Assembly (NCBI GenBank): GCA_028554795.2
Contig: CM068838.1
Location: forward strand, 132,185,768 to 132,249,767
DNA: 64,000 nucleotides
Direction: 5' to 3'
DNA from: Sinohyriopsis cumingii
Taxonomy: Eukaryota; Mollusca; Bivalvia; Unionida; Unionidae
The notes under the pieces are model-generated. The model had not been told where the DNA came from, did no database searches, and worked only from the letters and a program-made list of their open reading frames with translations. Within the stretch, counting starts at the first letter, position 1. The number at the start of each line of letters is the position of its first letter. A program made the position numbers and the translations under genes. Shown in pieces: positions 21,501 through 36,300 of this stretch.

Positions 21501-22485
21501 GCTTCTTGTGAGGCGTAAATGATATAATATTAACCTTAGTGGTACATGTACTTTACTCAACACTTCTTTCAGTAATGAAAACCCGACATTGGGAAACAGA
21601 AATCGGATTACTTAACACACGTTATGAATAAAATACTGGTTCTGGATACATATTCAAATAACATCCGGATGCTTGTGAGGGGTAAATTTTATATTATTGC
21701 ACTAATATGCTGGCCGTTGGTCACGTTAGCTGGGTGGCCTTTTGCGAGGGGTACTTTTGAACACAAATTCGTTGGTGCCAACGGATTCTGGCTGTAAGGA
21801 GCGGGTGGCCACTGGTCGGGGGGGGGGGCGTTCAAGACGGGGACTACTGTATGAGTCAATATAACATAAGTTAAAATTTTCTAGGCCTGCTGGTAAGCAA
21901 GTACCATATGTCACTACCGCACAGTGGCGGCAAATAATTTTTTTTCAATATACAGTTGCAATGACCCTTCACTCCAACCTAAATGTCCAAATATGAAAAA
22001 TGGGGTGGGAATTTTCAGAGAAAACTCAGATTAGAAAACAGACTGCAATTTGTTTTTAGCCAAATTTGTAGTCCAAATTGTTGAATCTCAGAGCTGAAAT
22101 GAGAAATTGTCGTCCATTGCATTATATATTAAAAAATGATTCGAGCCCCTGTATCAATACAAGTTTGGGGACTGGTTTAATGAATTACAAGAAGACGAGT
22201 GGATTTTACAGAAAATTCAGTCCTTGTTTATTCAACAGTATATGATTTTGAAGGTCTTTTGTCAAAACTTAAATCAACCCTTTTGAAAATGTCTTTTAAA
22301 TGATTCATTTTTAGCCAGATTAACTTAAGGAGATTAGGTTGTTCGAAACAATCTTGTTTGGGATTTTATTGGCACAGATAAATTCAGGGTTAAACTGTTT
22401 TCGTTACAAGACGATTATAATCATTTGCATTTATTGTTTTGTTTCTTTATATACTGTAATATAAAATGTTACTTTGTATGTGATG

Positions 22486-22553
<68 letters not shown>

Positions 22554-25500
22554 TATGGATATATATAGATTGCTATAGAATTCTTTTGAATTAAGGGTTT
22601 GAAAGGAAACAAAACATAATTTATGTTCATTCATTATGTTGTTCCCACTTAGCAAAATAATGCAGCAAAAGAAAGTTAGTACTTTTATTCTGTACATTGA
22701 AATGACTTTACATGCCAGTTTATATGAATAAAATCAAACTTGTTTCATGTGATACATTTTATGGTTTTGTACATAATCATCTTTTCTGACTTCGATGTTT
22801 TTGGAGAGCCTTGAAAGAGAAACATCTTTAGATTAAGAAAAAAGCGTGTTTTATAATGTAAATTTTTCTTTAATTTCATTCAGTAATGGCCATATGTGAG
22901 CATTGAATAAAGTAATTTCATCCTGGAAAAACCCTGGAAATGACCTGGAAATTTATCTTTATAAAAGCATGGGAACCATGTTCTGTACACTTCGTCACAA
23001 ATAATATAACCAAATCAGCGTTTTCAATGAAATACAAACAAAATAACATTTTAGTATTGCACATAGGAAGAATTGTGAATGGAGATAACTCTGTCAAGCA
23101 AAACTTTCTCTGATTTATTGATTAAGCGGTAGTCTCACTTGTAACTGCTTAATATTACTGTATATGACTGCAGCAAATTTTATTGTTGTTTTGTCTCAGA
23201 CATTCACTATGTCAATGACTTTGTCATTGGGGATTCTGTTAGGGTGACCGTCTCTTTTTTTTTGTTTGAGTCCCCCTGATAAATTCAGAGAAACAAGAAT
23301 CATACCAATAGTGTGCTGATTTAGGTAAGAATGGCACAGATTATTTTATTGTAGTTGTCTGTCAATATGAAGGGATATAACTCTGTCTTGACTGTGTCAA
23401 GGATATGTATAGTGATTAAAGAGTTATATTACTTTTATTTTACCAGTACTTTTACTTTTAAATAATTCTACTTTTTGGGTTGTTTCTTTTTGTTGGATTT
23501 TTAAGAAACATCTTTATTTTGCCGAGTGTTGGGTTTCTTACTTCCTCTAGATTCTGTCAGCAATGATAATTAAGAAAAAGGAAAAATACAAACAGCGAAT
23601 AAGCCAAAAATAAGAAACAAAAAAGATTGTTGATACATGTGTAAGACAGTTTAGAAAGATGATGCCTGCAAGTAACTCTGTTACTGGTGAAAGTGAAAAT
23701 GAAAGCAGTCACTAGTGACCATAGTGATTGTGAAAGCACTGTAAGTAACAGCTAAATAAAGTGAAAGTAGTAACGGATTGTGAAAAATGAAAGTAATTGT
23801 AACAGATAAACAAAGTAAAAATCCTTGACAGAGTCGAATACGAAGTCATTGGGGAATAATTCATTTCTGAGTATAGTATAAAAGAAATATTTTTTTTATT
23901 CTGAATCAAATTATTTTTTTAATTGATGAAATTCAAAGCAAAAACATGCATAATTTAGAATTTGATCTCTGTCGCACACAATCACAATAATATGTTCTCG
24001 TTGCAGCTCAGTTATCTGTTCCTGCATTAAGACTATAAATTTTTCTTTGTGTGGAAGTGTCAATATTGTTTGGATGGCACTTTCAGGTATCTCTGTTGTA
24101 TGCAAAAACTCTCATGTGCTGATACATTATATAATACCACATAAATAATTGTAGCATTTGTAAAATGTCAACTTCAACTAGGGAACAGATTTTACAAAAT
24201 CTTCTGCAGACACACATGCAGAGTTATATTCAATACTTCCTGTCGCAAATCAAGTAAGTGACCAGTCTGGTCAGTATGCTTGAAATATATCTGTAACAGT
24301 ATTGGATTATGTCATCTAAGATAAACTGGATTAATGGGTTCTAACACAATACAAAATGCAGGGGTGATTGAGGTGTGAATGTATGTAAAATATATCCATG
24401 CTTGGCCTGGCTGGATTTTTCAAGCTCCACTTGGTAGCTGTCATCAATTGCATCATATACAAGATTGACTTGGATAGTTGATGTGATTCCAACAACACGT
24501 GATGATATATTATGACCACCACCATAAGAATCATTGTTGTGCCTTAAGATATTTGCCAGTGGGACTATTTTTCCCTTGCGTCAATATGTGGAAAATATTC
24601 ACTGATGATATCATTTACTGATTTTTTTGTTTAGCTCATCAGCATTAAATCCAGGAAATTTAAATGTTGCTAGATCCTCTGACAGTGGATTTGTTTGGTG
24701 GAATATCTGTTGATATGAAGTGCCACTCGAGATTTTACCTTTGGACTTGATTACCATCCACAAAATACTCTGATGAATAATTCTGAGGTCAGATGTAACC
24801 TGGTTCAACAAGTTCTATTTATTTAACGATTTTCTCCTTTGTTCTTGTGAATGTCATGTCAAAAAGATACTTGGTGATTAACTGGGGCAATTTATCATGA
24901 TATCATTGGTGCTCATGATTATTATCATCAAAAGTAAATTTGATATCCTGGACAATATAATGTCTTTCAGGTGTTTTGTACATCTACCATATATCGTGGG
25001 CAATAAGTAATTCACCACTGTTGGGTTTAGCTTCTGTTGCTCTTTACAGATGATTATTCTTATAATTTGGAGTATTTCCCCAATACGATCTTTTATCTGA
25101 ATCATAATCAGATCATTTCGGCTGTGGTAAATGGTACTAACAGCTGCCTCGCTAGGCACTGAACATTAAGAAGTTAGTGTAAGGACTGGTCGTCCTGGTG
25201 TCAGGATAATGTGACTGGGTGGGACATCATGCTTCTTGTCTGTTACTAGACATCACTATAAACTGCCACACTGCAGACATCAGTGGTATGACTGAATTGT
25301 TTTTAAAGCTATGTAAAAAATCCTAATGACACATACACACAGGGTCCCCAATGACCAATTTTCCAAGGTGCATTTTAGGATGGATGTCTCTTATGCACTG
25401 AAACTGGCCTGCTGTGACCTTCTTAAGGGATTTACCCACAATTGCATATAATTCTGTCCTCTAAGCGCAAATAACATCAGTTTTCTTTGGATTGTTATGG

Positions 25501-27277
25501 AACCTTACACATTTTATGGGCCATCTTCTGAATATGCACATTTCAACAAATATTTTGCTCTGCAATATCTTTTAGCACTATTGCCCATTTTGTCCTACAG
25601 CTGAATGGAGTGCAAGACTGAATATTGTGAACACATCATGTCTTTTAGTTTTTATGTCTCTGTCAAAATATTGTCACCATCAAAAGATGTACATATGGGC
25701 ACATTTTTGTGCTTCCTTGAAATCTTGTCATCTTTGAAGAACTCTTAAGAGGAAGAAAAATGGTCTTATCTTGAAATACTGGAAATTCTTTTTGGTCAGT
25801 CGAGCATAAATCCCTTTGATGGGCTCTTGTTTTATCATAGGTTTATCTTACTGGGGTACCCGAGTAGATTATTTTCACCATTCCTCAAGTTTGGACTTTT
25901 GGATCAGGATGTCTATAGTGGGATATTTTTTGTACAAATACATTTATACTGGTACTTTCCCTCTCATCTAAAATGTCCATTTAGTAAGAGCTTTGAAACT
26001 TGGATGTCTTTCTTGTCTTTCTTTTACCTTTGTAGCACTGTCAAAATAGGTTAGACTGTATCCAGGTTCTATTTACTGAAGTGGTATGTTCAAATAATAA
26101 GGAATTTCTAGACCCTAATTTGATTTTTCTTGATTCATATACTATTTAAGAGTGTGGCATGATTCATATACTATTTATGAGTGTGGCGTGTCTTCCTCAT
26201 TGAACGGCCCTTCATTGCAACACCTTGATAAAAGGCAGACATAGTTATAGATAACCATTACTGTTATAAAGGAGGAAAGGCAGGTCTGGTTATAGGTAAC
26301 CATTACTGTTATAAGGCAGGTATGGTTGTAGGTAACCATAACTGTTATTAGGCAGGTATGGTTATAGGTAACCATTACTGTTATTAGGCAGGTATGTTAT
26401 AGGTAACCATTACTGTTATTAGGCAGGTATGGTTATAGGTAACCATTACTGTTATAAGGAAGGTATGGTTATATAACCATTACTGTTATAAAGCAGGTAT
26501 GGTGACACAACCATTACTGTTATAAGGCAGGAATGGTTACAGATAACCATTACTGTTATAAGGCAGGTATGGTTATGGATAACATTATTGTTATAAGACA
26601 GGTAAGGTTACAGATAACCATTACTGTTATAAGGCAGGTATGGTTATAGATAACATTACTGTTATAAGACAGGGAAGGTTACAGATAACCATTACTGTTA
26701 TAAGGCAGGTATGGTTATAGATAACATTACTGTTATAAGACAGGTATGGCTATAGGTAACCATTACTGTTATAAGGCAGATATGGTTACAGATAACATGT
26801 ATTTCATGCACATGTATGTAAACAAAATGCCGCGACTCATATGGTGTTCTCCACACATAAGCTTGCACCAAGGTTAGATGTGCATGGAGAATTATAGGTC
26901 TCATCATCAGCACCTAGAAATTTTAAGTTATTGAATTTTGAATATGATAGTGTTTCCTTATGTTTACTATTGGAGTTGAATTAGTACCGTGAGTCCTATA
27001 GGTAACCATTACTGTTAAGGTATGGTTATATAACCATTACTGTTATAAGGCAGGTATGGTGACACAACCATTACTGTTATAAGGCAGATATAGTTACAGA
27101 TAACCATTACTGTTATAAGGCAGACATAGTTACAGATAACATTACTGTTATAAGACAGGTAAGGTTACAGATAACTATTACTGTTATAAGACAGGTATGG
27201 CTATAGATAACATTACTGTTATAAGACAGGTATGGTTATAGGTAACCATTATTGTTATAAGCAAAGTATGGATCTAG

Positions 27278-27353
<76 letters not shown>

Positions 27354-30300
27354 GATAGTAATGGGGGACTTTGTGTAGCGCCTAATCTTTAGAAGCTCTC
27401 AGTGCTTTACAACATTAGACAACACCTATAAGATAAAAAAACATATAATGATATGATTACAAAAACAAACACCATGTAATTAGAAAACATAAAAAAACAT
27501 GCTGAGAATATTTAAGGTAGGAAACAGTATTAGGTCTTTAAGTTTGTTCTTGCAGTCAAAATAAGTGAGTTTTGAGAGCACTCTTGAATGGGATCACTGT
27601 GTCTTTGTGTCTAAGTTCATTGGGCAATTCATTCCACGTTGCTGGGCCCTGGTACGCAAAAGAACGTTGTCCATATGACTTTGTTTTCATAATGGGAATA
27701 TGAGTATATGATTGTCAGAAGAGGAGTGTAAGTATCTTGCTGGTGTCCACACATGGGTAGGTCAGATAGGTATGTTGGACAGTGAAACGTAGCACAGAGA
27801 ACAAATTTTGTGTTTGATTCTGGATCGAATGGATAGCCAGTGTAGGGTAGAGAGCATCGGGGAGGTGTGCTGTGATTGTGGTACTCTAAGTATGATCTGA
27901 GCAGCTCAGTTTTGAACTTTTTGGAGCAGATATTGAGATGAACCAGACATAATTGAGTTACAGTAGATATATATAATGTAACATTTTTGTTTTGCCTTAT
28001 GGACATTATTAGACAGTCTTAGTATCAGGCATTATACAGCATGGCTCTTAGGGACATTATTAGACATTCATAGTATAAGGCATTATACTGTGTGGCTCTT
28101 AGGGACATTATTAGACATTTACATTATCAGGCATTATACTGTGTGGCTCTTAGGGACATTATTAGACATTTACATTATCAGGCATTATACTATGTGGCTC
28201 TTATGGACATTATTAGACAATCACCTTATCAGGCATTATACTGTGTGGCTGTTAGGGACATTATCAGACAGTCTCACTATCAGGCATTATACTGTGTGGC
28301 TCTTAAGGACATTATTAGACAGTCACAGTATAAGGCATTATACTGTGTGACTCTTAGGGACATTATTAGACTAATCACCTTATCAGGCATTATACTGTGT
28401 GGCTGTTAGGGGCATTATTAGACAGTCTCACTATCAGGCATTATATTGTATGGCTCTTATGGACATTATTAGACAGTCTCACTATCAGGCATTATATTGT
28501 GTGGCTGGTATGGACATTATTAGACAGTCACAGTATAAGGCATTATACTGTGTGGCTCTTATGGACATTATCAGACAGTCTCACTATCAGGCATTTTATT
28601 GTGTGGCTGTTAGGGACATTATCAGACAGTCTCACTATCAGGCATTATATTGTGTGGCTCTTATGGACATTATTAGACAGTCACAGTATAAGGCATTATA
28701 CTGTGTGGCTGTTATGGACATTATCAGACAGTCTCACTTTCAGGCATTATACTATGTGGCTCTTATGGACATTATTAGACAGTCACCTTATCAGGCATTA
28801 TACTATGTGGCTCTTATGAACATTATTAGACAGTCACCTTAGGCATTATACTGTGTGGCTGTTAGGGACATTATCAGACAGTCTCACTATCAGGCATTAT
28901 ATTGTGTGGCTGGTATGGAGATTATTAGACAGTCACAGTATAAGGCGTTATACTGTGTGGCTCTTATGGACATTATCAGACAGTCTCACTATCAGACATT
29001 TTATTGTGTGGCTGTTAGGGACATTATTAGACAGTAACAGAATAAGGCATTATACAGCATGGCTCTTAGGGACATTGACAGTCACAGTATAAGGCATTAT
29101 ACTGTGTGGCTCTTATGGCCATTATCAGACAGTCTCACTATCAGGCATTTTATTGTGTGGCTGTTATGGACATTATTAGACAGTAACAGAAAAAGGCATT
29201 ATTTTGTGTGGCTCTTATGGACATTATTAGTCAGTCACAGTATAAGGCATCATACTGTGTGGCTCTTATGGGTATTATTAGAGAATCACATCAGTCATTA
29301 TACTGTGCAGCTCTTATGGGCATTATTAAACAGTTACACTATCAGGCATTATACTGTGTGGCTCGTATAGACATGATTGTAATGAAGGTGTGCTGTACCA
29401 TTCTTTTGTCAAACTCTCATCTAAGCATACAAAAGAAAGTTTAATGGATAACAAATAATCTGGCATGCAAGTAATACTTTACTTTGTCATTTTCAGGAGA
29501 TGGGCAGACGGCTTTTATCACTTTTAAGGCAAGTATAAATATAAAGAAAACTGAACATATATGAAATTTTGTTTGCAATTATTATAACATGGAAAACTAT
29601 ATATATGCAATTCATATAATCTTTCCTTTTGATCAAACTATCATTGTTGTATGCCATGGGAAACAAGATGCTTCACTCTTTAACCAATGGCTGCCTATGC
29701 AAAGATTTCCTTGTTTCACATAACTATACAGAACATGCTTAGGGGGCACTGTACAGATATTTTGTACTTTTGAGAGTGACAGGTATAAGATGAAGTTGTC
29801 TACATTTGCAACATGCACAAATGAGAGAATTTTGACATACTTCTGTATTACTGTCATGTACTATGGCTGCTAATTCTTTGATTATTTTACTTGTGGACAC
29901 TGAACATTGATCAAAGCACACAGCTAACCAAATTGGCAGCTCCCATGTGCTCAAAAATCAGTCTGAATTAGTTTAAGGGACACTATCTTTAACCGTTAGT
30001 AAAACAGAGAAAAGGAATTTTGACAGACTAGACAATACCAGCTTCTGAAAGTGCAGTGAATATGAATGACCAAATATATCAAATGTAAAAAAAAGATATG
30101 GGCTCTCTTTTTCGCAGTTTATCTTTGAAGTCCATGAAGCAAAAATGACCAAGCAGAGCTAGCATCTTTTTTTATAGGTACACATCTAAAGTAATGCTAA
30201 GCTTTATGTTTTATAACCCAATTACACACTTCAGTCATACACCAAACTAAAGGGAATTAAACGTTATTTTAACAATATCAAAGATATACAAGGTCTTTTT

Positions 30301-33300
30301 TAAATAGCCAGGATAACCAGTGAGGAAAAGCCTGGGAAATTCTTTTTCTTTAAAAATCTAATCCTGTGCAAAATGTGAAACTGTAGAGTGCCACCTTAGC
30401 AAATCAGTGCTAGTATTATTAAAATCTTCCCATCATTGTGACCCAACATGACCTTTCATGCTGTTTGAATGAGCCAATCAGAGTTTCTCTTTCAATCACA
30501 ATTAATGCAATGGACACTTTCATTTATATGTTGCGTTGTTTTGATTTTGTTTATTCCAACTTATGAAAATGAGGAAAATCTGTCTACAGGCAGCCGTGGA
30601 TGGCAAAGAAGCATAGCAAATTGTCTTCATATCGCTTGTGATGATGAACTATCCTCTAATCCGTCTAACCCAGCATTTGATATCATTTTTAGGACCCAGT
30701 GTTTGATATCATTTTTAGGACCCAGTGTTTGATATCATCTTTAGTCTCAAAAACCAAACCATGTACTGTTGGAAACAAAATATTGTTTCTGGCTTTGTCC
30801 TGACTACTATCTGTAAATCACTGTTCTCTTTTTCACGGATAAACTCACCTGAGAATGAAAGGTCCAGTTAAACATAGAAAAAAAACTCACAGGTCATGGT
30901 CATTGCTTGATGATTGGGCAATCCTACCTCGAATGATGGCACTAATTAAAGAAGTTTCATAGTTGTAAAAGCACATCACATTTATTGTTCTAAACAATCT
31001 CGGTGTCAGCTGAATCACTTTTTGATAAAAAGATGCATCACTGGTGTGCACAGGACAAAATACTGTATATGTTTGTTGATAAGCCAGGTCTAACTACAAA
31101 TATCAGAGACCCAGATCTGCCATTGCAGAATGTGCCAAAAGATCTGTATTTTTGCAGTTTCTTAATATTCATCAGGGGAACAAACAATATAGATCTGCCA
31201 GTGCATTATATGATAGCAGATCAGGGTCTGTGTTGTTTGCAGTTGGACTCTTCTTATAAGTGAGTAGCTGTTTATTATGGTAGATTTTAATAGATTTAGA
31301 AATCTGAATAGCTTTAATGTGAAGATTTGATACTGATTGGTTTATTTAGGAATATACTTGTACTGAAACTTAATTACATTTATATGAGTTCAGATTTAAA
31401 AAGAACATTGAGAAACATTGTCAGCTTTAGAATACAGTGAATACAGTACAAGAGACCTGTAAGATTCTTTGCTCTGTGGCTTCACAGACTTGACACTTAT
31501 TATAAGATACCGATTTCCTATTGAACTTAATAGCTATTATTATATGAACAAGGTCTGCAGGAAACACCTGAGTTGGCTAACATGAAAATTAATGTCTCGA
31601 TGGAATGTAGCTATTTGTGAAATGTTTTAAACTAAATTTGCTGAATTTAAGACTTAAGAAGTAAAAAGGAGCTTGAAAATTTTAGATTATATAGATACAA
31701 GATTTCAGAGCTTTCTGTTAGACCTGTCTGAATATTGTTACAGAAATGTTTTTTTCCTTGCAGATATTTGTAAAGATATCGTGAAATAACAGTAGATTGT
31801 AGATTGCTGATTTCTGGCAAAATAACAAATAAAATAGTTGCCTTTTTCTTTGCTCATTGCCTTATATGGAATTTGTAGTAAGATAATAGGAAAAACTTCA
31901 CCACACAAAACAGAACATCAACATGACCCTCAAAAAACCAGAATGGATCCTGGCACATACACTAAAAGTGCAATATATTAATGCCAAAATGAATGCCTGC
32001 TTTTACTATTCATATATTCTTGCAAGTATTTTATTCATATTCAAATATTCATCATGTTGTCGTCATGAAATATTTGACATTGTCACTGCCGACTTTGGTT
32101 GAATCAGAGGCTTTGAAGTCAGAATTTCAAGCAAATCCTGTAAACAGTTGCAACCAGTCTCACATATATATTGACTTGTCTTGTCTTCCAGTTAGCCGAA
32201 TTACTAAGTTACATAACCCTTCATTGACTCAGACTGTCTGGATGACATTAAGAAAACACATTTTAAAGAGATTTCTTTTTGCTGAAATATGGACCCATTC
32301 ATTTGCATGAAATCTTCCATTTTGTGTAACAGCCAATAAAGACAGAATGCATAGATGAATTGAGGGCTATTCTTAAAACTATTTTCCTACATTGGTGAAA
32401 CTTGTATAGCCCAAATCTGGCCTCGCTTTCAAACAACATCTGGGGCTTTCTGAGTGGTGTCATTCACACATCTCACTTGTCCATTTGGGTTTGAGCCTTG
32501 ATTTGGTCAACTTGTGTATGTGAGAAAGTTTACCAGTAGATTCCCATGGGTCTGAGGTTCTTTCCAGGTTCTTCCTCAAACAAACATGCTGTCTGACATG
32601 TATAGCCTATCACATACTGAATAATGGCAATAAACCCACAACAACAACAATCATTCACATAACATATCAATCTCAACATGTACTTGTCTACTGAACTAAA
32701 TTTTTCTGTCTCCATAAAATGTTTGACCAGCAAAATGGTTGGAAAATTGTTTTGAAAACTTGGCTGTTCACAGTAATTTTTAAATAATTAAATTTCCAAA
32801 TGATAGATAAAAAAAAAAGCAATCGAGTCAGTTATGCACTCAAGGCTGAGCAGTTTTATGAAAGCTATCCCTGTTCTGGTAAACTTTCCCAATCCGAATT
32901 GGTCTTAAAATACAAAAGGTTGAAACATTACAGTCTTGATTTTTTAGAATTCGCAATAAAAATAGTGCTTGTGAAAATTCTGCTAAAGTGAATATTTTGA
33001 CCAAAGTTTTCAGTGTGCATGCAAGAAATAAGAATTGAGTGCAATTTGACCTGAATCATGCATGCTTTATTTCCAAGAAAATTAATGTAGAAATAACTTG
33101 TTGCTATTATGGAACACTGTTACAATTACTTAAAAGTTGATGGTAGCCAAGGAATGCACAATTTAGTTGAAAACTGAAGTTTCTTTATCAAAATGAATAT
33201 GAACAGGTGACTGAATATCGTTAGACATTCATTACATCAAAGAAAATACACCCCTAGTACAACTGCCTTTGGCATTCCTTGGCTACCATTGTTCTTCAGA

Positions 33301-36300
33301 CAAATGGCAGTCAACAGAGTTTGAAAAACATTTGATTATTCCTGGATTTACCTTGATGATGTGTCAAAGAAATTAGTCAAAAAATGCAACTAGACACTGA
33401 GTTGTGTAAAAGTGTCATTATGGGCTGCCTGTGTGAGCTATTCTTGAAAATTTTACCATCAGTACTTTGTTGTCAAGAACTGAGATACATAGCACTGTAA
33501 TGGCAGTAAGACATTGATTCCATCATCATATGTATCAGGGTTATGTCTTATATTGTAGGATTATTATTGTATAATGGACAAGCAGATTTTTGGATCCATG
33601 CCATTATTTTTCATAAGCCTTTGGCCTCATATGTATAAATTAGCATTTTCACCCTAATGCTTGCTTGAGAGGCACTCACTAAAGATCAGTAAAATCATGT
33701 GACATCTGCTATGTTCACAGTAAAGTCATATGCCACTTTGCATTAACAAGAGGCTGAATGTATAGGGAGCACAGACTGAAATTTTCAACTGTGGTCAGTA
33801 TATGTATTTCTTTGGTGTTTTGTTCAAAATAAATAAATGATAAACTTGCTGATGTCAATTACATTGTTGATACTGTATATTATATTGTTGATACTTTTAA
33901 TAAAGCAGCTGACCTTCTAACACTGTTCAGGTTAATATAACCATGCCTTTGCACAGTTATAGAAATTAGAAATGGCTGCTGACAAGGAAGCTATACTGTC
34001 ACTCAACCCATCTGACTCCCAAGATGTCTGACTATGCCTGGTTCAGTATTACAATATTGCTAATGCTATGACACTTTTATCTTAAGTTATAATAATAATA
34101 GTAATATATTTTATTCAGACATTTAGGTCACTGGCCCATATTACAAATTATAGTACCTGTAAATACAGTGTGCACCTTGATGTAAAGAAGTTATGAATAT
34201 ACATTCATAATTTCCTAAAATCGGTGCATAATATTATACAGATGTTACTACCTCTAAGTATATTATTCACCATTCATTTGAGTTAAAAAAGATTGTCTAA
34301 GACTAAAAGACAAATTGATACAGTAATAAAGATTTCTTATAATTAATATTTTACGATGACTGACTCATGAGGAATACAAATTTTTCTACAGATGGATAGA
34401 GATAATAAACATCATTAAAGTATTTCTTTCTCAAATGGTCATGAGCTGGACAGACACGAACAAAATGGAATTCATCTCCTAACAAAACAATCATTATTTT
34501 TCATGCATAATTCACAATACTTATTAATTCTCTCAATCCTGCAATGCCTACGTCTCTATTTTTTATATATGATAATCCACATGAAAGGTATTTTTCACTT
34601 CCCCTGTTTTGGAATGTTGAATCCTTAATTCTTTGCAAAAATAGTGAGAAAAATTGTTGTCTCCAGCATCTTGATTTAGCCAAACATACCCCAAAATGAA
34701 GTGAAATAATCTGTCTTTAAGTTGGGTAGTGTTATGACTCTATAAAACTCACCAAACATTTTAATTATTAAAGTGATAAATTCAAAATGTGAGAGGAACT
34801 TACAGTATAATGAAGTGAATCCAAATTTGTCATTATAAAGGTCTTTGAAAGTCCTAAACAAATGAAAAAGTCCCATATAATTTCAATACCGGAAATGTAC
34901 TGGTCCTCCAAGAACCATGACATTGTCAAGATGGCGTTGTCCAGAATTCTTCAGAATAATTTATAACTGTTCCAGAATAATATTTTTGTCCAAATAATGA
35001 GCAATTTCTATAGCCACTGAACAGTCCAAACAGATGTTTTTCCTCTCAAAAATATCTAAGTACAACATAAAAGACATCTACAAGCTTACATCAGGAACAT
35101 AAAAATTGTGAATGACTCCAGAAATTGGAATGAATCTGGATACTTAACTTTCTCCTTATTTACACCATAAATTGTACTGTATTGTGCAGTGGACCCTATA
35201 TGACACCATACACTATTGATTTATGATGTACTAAGTCACGATGTACTGTATTCACATGACCCCATGTAACCAATGTGGGAAGCCACAGAATTCCTCACAA
35301 AACTTCCGTATCCCATCAGTCACTGAGAAAATACGCCATAGGCACCATTTTAAATCTTACTATTATGATTATTATTACTATCAGCACGTACGTAAACAAC
35401 TATTTATAGATCCTATGTAATTTGTGTTTTCAGTAGAGCCAAATTACGCACACAATTTATGACAATAAAATATTCTATACAGTTTACGACCATGAATAGA
35501 TGTTACAAAAATTAAATAAAATCATGTGCTGGAAGTTACATAAAATATAGAGATATATAACAGGTAGCCCATGTGACATGTTTAGTTTCATCTAATCTTT
35601 TCAACATTCAATAACGTTGGTGTGGGTATCGAGTTGAAGGCATTCTTAAAACCTTCAACCAGTATTTAATACATTGTAAAAAATACAATGTACAAAGTGG
35701 GTATCTTCCACACTCCCCTAACACAATGTCACTATTGGTAGTTTTTGGAACACCTAAATATTGTTTGATAAAGTTGTATTGCACAATACCAAAATCTTCT
35801 ATCCCAAATTTCTGACCCATAGCAAGCATTGGTTTTTATTACAGAATAAAACATTTTAAAAAGCATCCTCTACACTAAAACAGCCAGTTTTTTTTTTTGA
35901 TTATTCTTAAATACTTGAAGCTGCTTTCTTTGCCTGAGCCATCGGTATCTGCTTATCTGCTTAGCTTTCATCCAGTTTTCCTGTGTTCTTCCTCCGCCAT
36001 TAATACTGGTTGCCATGTATAGCCTATCTTGTGCTGAAAAATAGCATTAACCCCTACAACAACAACAACAACAAGCTTTCATCCAAACCAACTTTGGGGT
36101 GAAAAATAGACACATGTATATGTACTTGTAATATGGCACACACTCAGAGTTTCTTTAAAAACCATACTTACTTTTGCTTGAGATATCCCCCATTTCAGAA
36201 AACAATAATTTTAGCTTTATCGAGATTGTCCATCATTCCAGTTTTATCACAGAAACGTTCAAAAACATTTATTTGCTTCTGATTGCTTTACTGTATTGGC

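Larger units (their letters stand above)
18864..22980. mobile_element. DNA transposon candidate with 15-bp TIRs and 6-bp target duplication
   Basis: CATGGTTCCCATGCT at 18864-18878 is the exact inverse of AGCATGGGAACCATG at 22966-22980, and TTCTGT flanks both sides directly (18858-18863, 22981-22986). Subterminal GGAAAAACC(T/C)TGG-like motifs occur inside both ends. Apart from the nested Tigger (19946-21849) no transposase was found, so about 2.2 kb of it looks non-autonomous. The family is not identified. Confidence 0.6.

Noticed and set aside
27629..28006. A 125-codon minus-strand frame taken as a gene
   Set aside because: The alternative frames carry the C-terminal motifs of a LINE reverse transcriptase; it is part of LINE-C.
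28090..29444. Frames of 60-147 codons in the 51-bp minisatellite
   Set aside because: Same artefact, a 17-codon unit.
31003..31263. An 86-codon plus-strand frame in intron 2
   Set aside because: No Met-based start context, splice sites or family likeness; similar in length to chance frames in this AT-rich DNA.
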